From positions 66,325,300 through 66,389,299 of the forward strand of contig CM049314.1 in the NCBI GenBank assembly GCA_026874595.1: DNA of 64,000 nt, read 5' to 3'. Shown piece after piece: positions 57,302-64,000 of the stretch. Source of the stretch: Sipunculus nudus. Its lineage: Eukaryota; Annelida; Sipuncula; Golfingiida; Sipunculidae. Made by a program: the position numbers and the translations under genes. A model generated the notes under the pieces. That model searched no databases, was not told the DNA's origin, and worked only from the letters and a program-made list of their open reading frames with translations. Within the stretch, counting starts at the first letter, position 1, and every line of letters begins with the position of its first letter.

Positions 57302-58060
57302 AAATCTGCATTCTAAGGAATGCAAGCCTCCGTCATGTGGGGATCCCTATCGTTGGGTATTCCCGAAACCGTGTTGGCATTCATTATTCGGTCCATATTC
57401 CCAGGTTTAGTCCTGCATAAGTGACTATGCCTTTGAATATTCCTTGATGGCCCTCCTGAACCCGGATCGTGCGCTGGATTCACACCGAAAGTTAATCGAT
57501 TTTGTGGTGTGCCAATAAATCGATAATTGGTCATTTTCTTTCAAAATCGTATGATTCGATTGCATTTTTTGCACTACTGATTTGAAAACGATTTTGTATC
57601 CACATGCATAGAATCTAATCCTGTCAGAGAAATATGAACTCAGCATCAAAACGGAACCTTTCGCAGCCAACTGTAAACAATCGTCCGACGGCAATTCGAC
57701 CTTGGATGCGGGTGGACTGATTCTTTCATTATGAATACCGAAGTACATGTCTCAAAATATCTGGGGTCAATATTTTAGGTTCTAGTATACAACAGTTTTC
57801 AAGGTTAAATAGAAAGTACATAAATAATCGATTAGTAATCTTTCATCAATCGTTACAATTTTTCAATCATTGATTTATATTATTTAAAACCAATTTCTAG
57901 CACTAATGCGATTCTTCATTGGCCCATTCCCGAAATTTCCTGGAAATGTCATGAAATTCCATTCATGAATGCGTGAGTTATGTTGTGAACAAACAAACAA
58001 ACAAACACGAATGGAGATGAAAGCATATACCCTCTAGGCGGAGGCAAAAGAAAACAATAT
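57302..58060 (+). repeat. interspersed element, copy 3, split by a nested insertion
   Basis: 57302-57510 (CAGAAATCTGCATTCTAAGG ... GGATCGTGCGCTGG ... TTAATCGATTTTG) and 57893-58060 (CTAGCACTAATGCGATTCTT ... GTTGTGAACAAAC ... ATATACCCTCTAGGCGGAGG) are the two halves of the 49965-50310 element. Confidence 0.7.
57531..57892. mobile_element. nested copy of the AATCGATT-ended element (copy 2)
   Basis: Shares GATTCGATTGCATTTTTTGC, AGAATCTAATCCTGTCAG, AATCGTCCGACGGCAAT and GGGGTCAATAT with 13386-13680, and ends near AATAATCGATTAGTAATC. It sits where the host copy has AATCGATT. Confidence 0.65.
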
Positions 58061-58734
58061 CGTGGCTGACACGGGTAACATTGTGGCCTCTGTGCCAAGT
58101 AATTACGTAGCTGGGCTGGGCACTTAATTGTCGGTTGGTTTTCTTTGCTGCTGTCCAATAAAAAAATAGTGATCGGTGATAAAGAATAATTTCAAAGCCT
58201 GAATATTAATTGTGATGATTGTCTTGCATGTTTTACAGCAGTAAAACGCGAAGGTCCCACAGGCTGGCGCCCGACTTGTTCAAGGGACGCCAACGAATTC
58301 GTTCATTAGTTGTGGATCATCGGGTCTGCTCATTACAGAACATGGAATCCAATAGTTAAGACAGATGAGTGATCAATGCTCGCCTGAGGCGCGTCGGAGT
58401 TGAGGTTCGGGGGTCAAAGGTCACATATCACTGGTGATTCCACGGTTGGGAACTGTACACTGTTACTGTAATTAACTCCTGGATATAGAATAAATTGTTA
58501 CCTTGCAAACTTGCTGTTTCACCATCTATATGCAGCCGAGTTCTGGATAAATTCATGACATGGAGAGGTCGCAATGAAAAAGTACCTATAGCAATGGAAG
58601 CCCGAAGCAACATATTAATTTAATGTCTGTGACTGTTTTACTTATCCAAATTAATATGATGAAAAGATCATTAAACCAAAATCAAATCCAGACCCCTGGA
58701 GCCAAATTTCCTCATCTCATTAAATACGTCCCCC
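58061..58734. other. intergenic, no recognised feature
   Basis: No gene or clear repeat. Confidence 0.45.
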
Positions 58735-58800
58735 AAGCCCCCCCCCCCCCCCAAAAAAAAGCCCGGTTACCGGGTTTATCAGCTGGTCCTTATATAAAAG
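58735..58800. repeat. poly-C/poly-A run with CCCGGTTACCGGG palindrome, copy 1
   Basis: A C run, AAAAAAAAG, then CCCGGT-T-ACCGGG (58762-58774) and GTTTAT. A relative stands at 60690-60722. Confidence 0.6.
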
Positions 58801-59217
58801 GAAGTTGGGCCACGTTTGTCCTCCGTGTTCTCCTATACCGCGTTGCGTATGACACGTGCCATTCCTCATTTAAAGGTTATTGTTCCCGCAGTGACCTCGC
58901 CAATATGAATATAAATAATTTTTAATATACATATCAAATTGTGTGATTTTACCTGTTTTCAAATTTGCGTGGAGTTTACCACCGAAAACAGCCGAACAGC
59001 CCCTGGCAAAGACCTGAATGCCTGCTTCGTGTCTTGGTAATCTGGTTTTTCACCGCGCAGGATTAAAGGTCTGTTTTGCATGTGAATAACCCCTGCTTTC
59101 AGTGACGAATTAAAGCATGTTTGGCCTGACATTTGCCCCAGTCATTAACCCACTTGCATGGTCAGTACTATAAATGTGAAAAAAAGTGACTCTCGATCCC
59201 TTGGCACTCATTTCTTA

Positions 59218-59303
59218 TAGCCCGATTTAATCGGACTCAGTATTATAAGGACATACCATAAATAACAGGGCTTAATAATTCTGAGTCCGATTATAATGGG
59301 CTA
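59218..59303. other. 86-bp fold-back element
   Basis: TAGCCCGATTTAATCGGACT, CAGTATTATAAG at the left is mirrored by CTTAATAATTCTG, AGTCCGATTATAATGGGCTA at the right: about 33-bp arms with few mismatches around a loop of about 20 bases. Confidence 0.8.
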
Positions 59304-60669
59304 CCCTACATCAATCTATCCTTCATACGTCTAACAATAATAATATATGTAACCATTAAAAGATCTTCGAAAATCTGAATGCCCCCGCTTCCCATTTCGA
59401 TTCCCAAATGGAAAAATCACTGACCAGATCAGCGGCAGCCTGCCACCCAAACGTCGATTTTTTATTTAAGGGATATAATCAGGAGCAATGTACTATGCCT
59501 ATTCTTTCACACCATCAGTTCAGTTTTGCTTTATACAAAAGGTTCCCAGCAAAACCATCCCAGCACACAGTCTCGGTACCTCGTATACGGCTGTTTAACA
59601 CCTTGTTACGTCTCTGCGTGTTGGTAAACATAGTCAAAGTGTGTCTGTTATTACCAAAACAAGACCACGTGACCGGAGGTCCGAATATGAGCCGCAACAC
59701 GTAATATTTAAGCGAGCGGGAACATGTATTACATTTTTAGGCCAAGTCAGTCAAGGCATCTCCTGATTGACACGTGTTATTGCTCCGAAATGTACACGGC
59801 TCCATGCGCTGCGTTTATGTTTGCACCTGTTATCCCGCCCGGTCCACAGTTTTTAACACTGAATTACAGGAGTAAGCAAACGGTTACATGGCAATATTTT
59901 GGCAGGTACAGATTTATTTTAAAGGGAAGAAGTTATTTTTCGTGTTAATTCAACATGCTTTATAGGTGATTGGGCCCCTTTAACTGAAGGCATTAGGGTG
60001 GCAGTACAAGCTATTGGGTTCGCATCAATGCTAGTATATGCAGATGTGCACGCCATATCTAACAGCACTTCATTTTATCATCTGCTTGTCGAACTGTCAT
60101 TTTTCGGAGATAAGACATAAAGTGACGTCATTTTGCTGAGAAAAATAATAAATATTACAGTCACGATTGACTTACGTGAATACATGCAGCAGTTATAAAT
60201 AACGAAGCTGGTTTTACTAGAAAAGGTTTTCTCTACTCCGTTTTGACAGCTTCGTGTGAATCGCCATGGAGGAGAATGGAGGTAATTTATGTAAATAATT
60301 CTGTGAAACAACATTTTTTTCTTTATTTTGTTGCAAATATAACACCACCATATAAGCCTCTGATGTCAAATACTGCCACACAGCAAATATTTTGATCCGA
60401 CCCTTAGAATGGATGTTCTATTATGACTTGCATCATGACACGCAGGCCTATCAGTTCATATTAGAAGGTCTGAGTGTCATGTTGTCATGGCTATGACCAG
60501 GTCTTCAAGGTTAACATACCGATGTATGAATTGCTTGCCACGAGCCGCGCACCATTAAATAAATGTAGAAATATGTGTACATATTTTATTTAAAGAATAT
60601 CCCACTTAAACTCTTTATTTTATTTTAACTTTAAGAATAAAAAAATTGAGCCAACATTCTTTATCTCGA
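59304..60669. other. intergenic, no recognised gene
   Basis: A 98-codon frame at 59408-59704 has no recognised feature. Confidence 0.45.
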
Positions 60670-60985
60670 TTAATTATTACATCCCCCTACCCCAATAAAA
60701 AGCCCGGTGACCGGGTTTATATAAACGTTACGCTTCTCACGCAGAGGTTATACGCCGAGGTCCTCCAAGACATCGTTTCGTGTAACCGCTGGTCTTTATG
60801 GCAAGTTTCTCTGGGCATGAACACCAGGGTGCGCACAGAGCAAAGAATTGTAATCTGACCACTGGAGCGTGGTATTGCATTGTGCATCCAGGCTAAATTT
60901 TAAACAAGCGACACCCGCTCTCGTTGGTTTGATAACAGGGGGATAAAAGGGCTCATTGGTCTGAACCTTGGCCCTATATGCCAGA
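60670..60985 (+). repeat. CCCGGTGACCGGG palindrome plus copy 2 of the 21608-21885 element
   Basis: The palindrome at 60703-60715 is followed by GTTTATATAAACG and then the shared series GTTATAC, CTCCAAGACATCGTTTCGTG, ATTGCATTGTGCATCCAGG and CTCGTTGGTTTGATAAC. Confidence 0.7.
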
Positions 60986-61985
60986 TTGGGTGTTGGATGT
61001 CACAGGCACTGAACAGTTGGGGAGGTCGACCTATCCCCCAAACGTCATTTTATCATACCTCATCTTTAATCAAACTGATTTTCCTTATTGTGAGATCTCT
61101 TTTGATTGGTACCGTCGGAAGAGAAACGATACGGAATGTATCTTGTATACCAGCTAAACGTTTACGCTGATGATGCCATACGCTCCCGATGCAGCGGAAA
61201 TCTTGCGCTTCTAAAGAAGCTACAGATTTTCCCGCTGCCTGCTTTGACCGTTCATGATGGACTTAAACACCAGGTGGCTTGTCTGCTGAAAAAAAAAACT
61301 GCTGATGTGACTAGCAGCCAACCAAATGCAAGTTAACAAACACTCGACAGGCATCAGGCTCCGCCCAGAAACTACGTGTGGGGCAATTATCTCTGAGCAT
61401 ATGGCCTGTTCAAACGTTTGCCGAGGCGATGAGCTGTCACTCAAAACGAAATGAACAACATTAGCTACGTGTATTCCTCGCTTGGCTGGTAAATCCGTTT
61501 TGTCTTCCAGCACAGGGTCTCATCTTATTGGACCAAAATACAGTGCTCCCCTCTGGTTTAGAGATTCAGGATACGAGGTCATAACAAACAGCGCTTACGA
61601 TATAGGTAGTAGGCCTATAGGTAGCGCTGTGTAAAGAGCGTGATGATGTTATGAACAGGTACCTTATCTCATTCAGATTTATAACGTCAAGTCCCACTTG
61701 TTGATTGTGCCTGATGGTGCTGACATCTGGCGGTAATACATTGAACTAATGTTTTCGTACAATTTTTACTTTTGAATTGAATTAAACCTCTGAAAAATGG
61801 CAACAACCAGGAAGATTTTCTATCATGGTCAGAGACAGGCCTGTCAAAGGCATTTAAAAAAAAGAGTAAGTGCTCTAGAAAAAAGAATAGACCTCTCTGA
61901 AATAGAATGAAAAAAGAGTAAAATTTGCGTCAATTTCCCATTTTTTATCACATGCAGAATAAATATGTTAGATTTACCACGATTG
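60986..61985. other. intergenic, no recognised gene
   Basis: Small overlapping frames on both strands (61106-61513) without signatures. Confidence 0.45.
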
Positions 61986-61986
61986 A

Positions 61987-62037
<51 letters not shown>
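61986..62037. repeat. (AT)n microsatellite
   Basis: Pure AT, about 52 bp. Confidence 0.95.
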
Positions 62038-62040
<3 letters not shown>

Positions 62041-62814
62041 GCGCATATCGTTCCATAGTCAGAAACAATTGGACCGTTACAGCGGGACAGATATAGTATA
62101 TATCGGGATTCTTTCATGACAAAAAAAGGTAAAAAGTGCAGCTGAAAAAAAGAGTGAAAAAAGAGTAACAAGCGTCACTCTCAGGAAATCCTCAAAAAAA
62201 CGATTGATTTTGCAGGTCTGAGAGATCCCTGGTGATCTTATTACATTTTCCCTCATACGCTTTTCTCTTCATATGATCCTTTACATTTTCTTCATAACAT
62301 GTTCCTGTCACTCATTAAACTTTATAATCTTTCTTCTTATATTTTTCTCCTTTTCGTTGACACGTTTCTCATAATATGGCCCTGTACCTCTCTGTCTCAA
62401 TACACTTAATCATTTCTTTTGACACCTCTGCCTTCTTGAAGCCGTTCTTTACTCCCTAGGAGGAGCCTGGGTATTGAGCTTCCAGGAGCGCATTGGTAAG
62501 TTTTGTAACGCGCGTAATATCACTCGGTACTGTAGTCCAAACGGACGCGCAAAAAATGGGTTTTTGGACTGAGAATAATTAGGTTTGCTTTGTAGCAGTC
62601 TGTGACCATTGCCGACTTCCTCAAAACCAGTCAGTTGTGTAAAAACAGTGCTGACAACTATCCCTTAGATTTATCTCTGACCAAATAATCAATCACGTTA
62701 ACTACAGTTAATTTAGGTTAATAAAATCAATAAAGTTAACATTTTACACAACCCTTCAAAATTTGACACAAATCACCTTCCACTGGGACGCGCATAATTC
62801 GAATGTGACGTAGT

Positions 62815-63191
62815 AATATTTTGGCCTAAGGCCAAAAAAAAAAAAAAAATAAAAAATAAAAATAAATAAATAAAAGGTTTTAGTCCTGGGGCTGAGGGGG
62901 GCCTAAGGCAAAAAAATAAATAAATAAAGGTTCTCAGGCACTGCCCTCGTCAATTTCCCCCCCCCCCCCCCCCCCCGCATCAAAAATTTTTATTTTTAAC
63001 TTTTAAGAAGATAAATACTACGATTTATGTAGTGCTTTTACCTGTTTGATAAAAATGGTTATTTTCATTCTTTTCCCTGATCATATAACATTTTTATCTA
63101 CATATACAAAAAGGTAAAAAATAAAATACCGCCCGCTCGCACTGAATTCTGAAAAAGAAGTGCCTGAGAACCATACCTTTTTTGGCCTAAG
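62815..63191. mobile_element. MITE of the 24749-25030 family (inverted copy) with GGCCTAAGGC-rich edge
   Basis: GGTTCTCAGGCACTG..CCCTCGTCAATTT, a C run of about 20, GCATCAAAAATTTTTATTTT and, at the end, AAGTGCCTGAGAACCATACC then TTTTTTGGCCTAAG. Relative to 24.75 kb the interior is reversed. The left edge holds two GGCCTAAGGC words with A-rich spacer, so an end may be duplicated. Confidence 0.7.
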
Positions 63192-64000
63192 CATCCCGGG
63201 ACTATTCACTTATTCTTCTTACTGAAAGTCCTGTACCTGGTCATCATTTCTGCTGATCAGAACTGGGTTGAAAGGGCACATCATGGTATCAAAGACCTTG
63301 GGCCAAGGCACTTCTGACAGCGGATTTAAAGTTCAAAGTGTAACGTCAGCTGTGCTTTCACTGACATGTAAATGTATCTATTGACAGGGCAATTCTTTGT
63401 AAAATTTATTTTCATCCAAATACCTTGTTACGGGTTCATAACTAAAATGAGATGGCCCGGGTTCCCCGGTGTGTAATTCTCAGCCTTGCACCAAGGCAAC
63501 CAAATACCTTGCTTAATAGGGCTGCATGATATTACTGATGTATCGGTGTATCGCGATATGGCGATTCGCATATGGCGTATCGCGATACCGTTTTCTAATA
63601 TCATTTTTTTTCAATATTTCGTTAAATCTGCCAAACTGATTTTAAAAGAAACATTATGTTTCTGTTACAAATTTAGACAACTAAATTGAATGGGATTAAT
63701 GACAGTCGTAAACCGTGTCTTTAGACGTTTATATTAGGAAATGCTCAAGAAGGCATGATTGGCCTATGCAACAGGACCGTCCCAGGAAATCTGCATGTCT
63801 GCTTCAACGACTTATTGGTAAAGGAGAAATATTTCCATACAATAAAAAGAAGTGATGAACACGGTCTTAATAATTAATCATTCATAAATATTATTTCCTC
63901 TTATCTTATTATAGCTGCATTAAGAACAAGTGTCAAGTTAACAGTATACGATTGTGTAAGAACGGCAGCGATGTTGTACACGTCTGTGATTGTACACACC
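63192..64000. other. intergenic with a CGCGATA palindrome cluster (63546-63592)
   Basis: TATCGCGATA occurs twice within about 45 bp, in a context reminiscent of other fold-back repeats. The rest is unrecognised up to the window edge. Confidence 0.5.

Overview
This 64 kb window looks like nuclear DNA from a marine lophotrochozoan, most likely a mollusc and possibly a bivalve. It is AT-rich and intron-rich, with GT-AG introns and three metazoan genes. It is packed with short interspersed repeats, AT, AAT, GA and CGG microsatellites, G/C homopolymers, and satellites built on TGACCTTTGACCT. That repeat flavour is what points to molluscs; the species cannot be named from the sequence alone.

Three multi-exon genes can be assembled with consistent splice phases. 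(1) 4104-6445 (+): a complete 221-residue DsbA/FrnE-type thioredoxin-fold protein in four exons, with a CPWC motif and a GVPTF cis-proline loop. (2) 11754-22523 (+): a complete 487-residue SLC19 family carrier (thiamine transporter/reduced folate carrier type) in five exons. (3) 49047-35814 (-): a secreted 417-residue protein with a signal peptide split over two tiny exons, five N-glycosylation sequons and a C-terminal Ig-like domain. The three products share no visible pathway. A frameshifted 3' fragment of a Penelope-like retroelement (GIY-YIG domain plus a hammerhead ribozyme) sits in intron 2 of gene 3.

Layout: 1-4000 repeats, including a palindromic element flanked by TTAA; 4.1-6.4 kb gene 1; 8.0-8.9 kb a repeat carrying AGGTCA direct repeats; 10.1-11.4 kb upstream region of the transporter; 11.7-22.5 kb the transporter, with heavily invaded introns; 23-35.8 kb an almost gene-free repeat field (DR1-type satellite, a 279-bp higher-order repeat around GGTGGCGCCACC, and elements ending in covarying hairpins); 35.8-49.1 kb the Ig gene with more insertions in its introns; 49.1-64 kb intergenic repeats and one doubtful antisense exon.

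The strongest candidate for something undescribed is at 16278-17186. It is a head-to-tail array of a tiny LTR retrotransposon (156-bp LTR, 119-bp interior, tRNA-Pro-type primer site, CTGA target duplication) whose LTR itself contains tRNA-like A and B boxes. Its right end stops 24 bp short of an exon. On the other side of the same exon, the exon's own 5' splice site has been amplified into a 29-bp minisatellite of about 19 units, and a 2.9-kb hAT-like element has landed inside that minisatellite.
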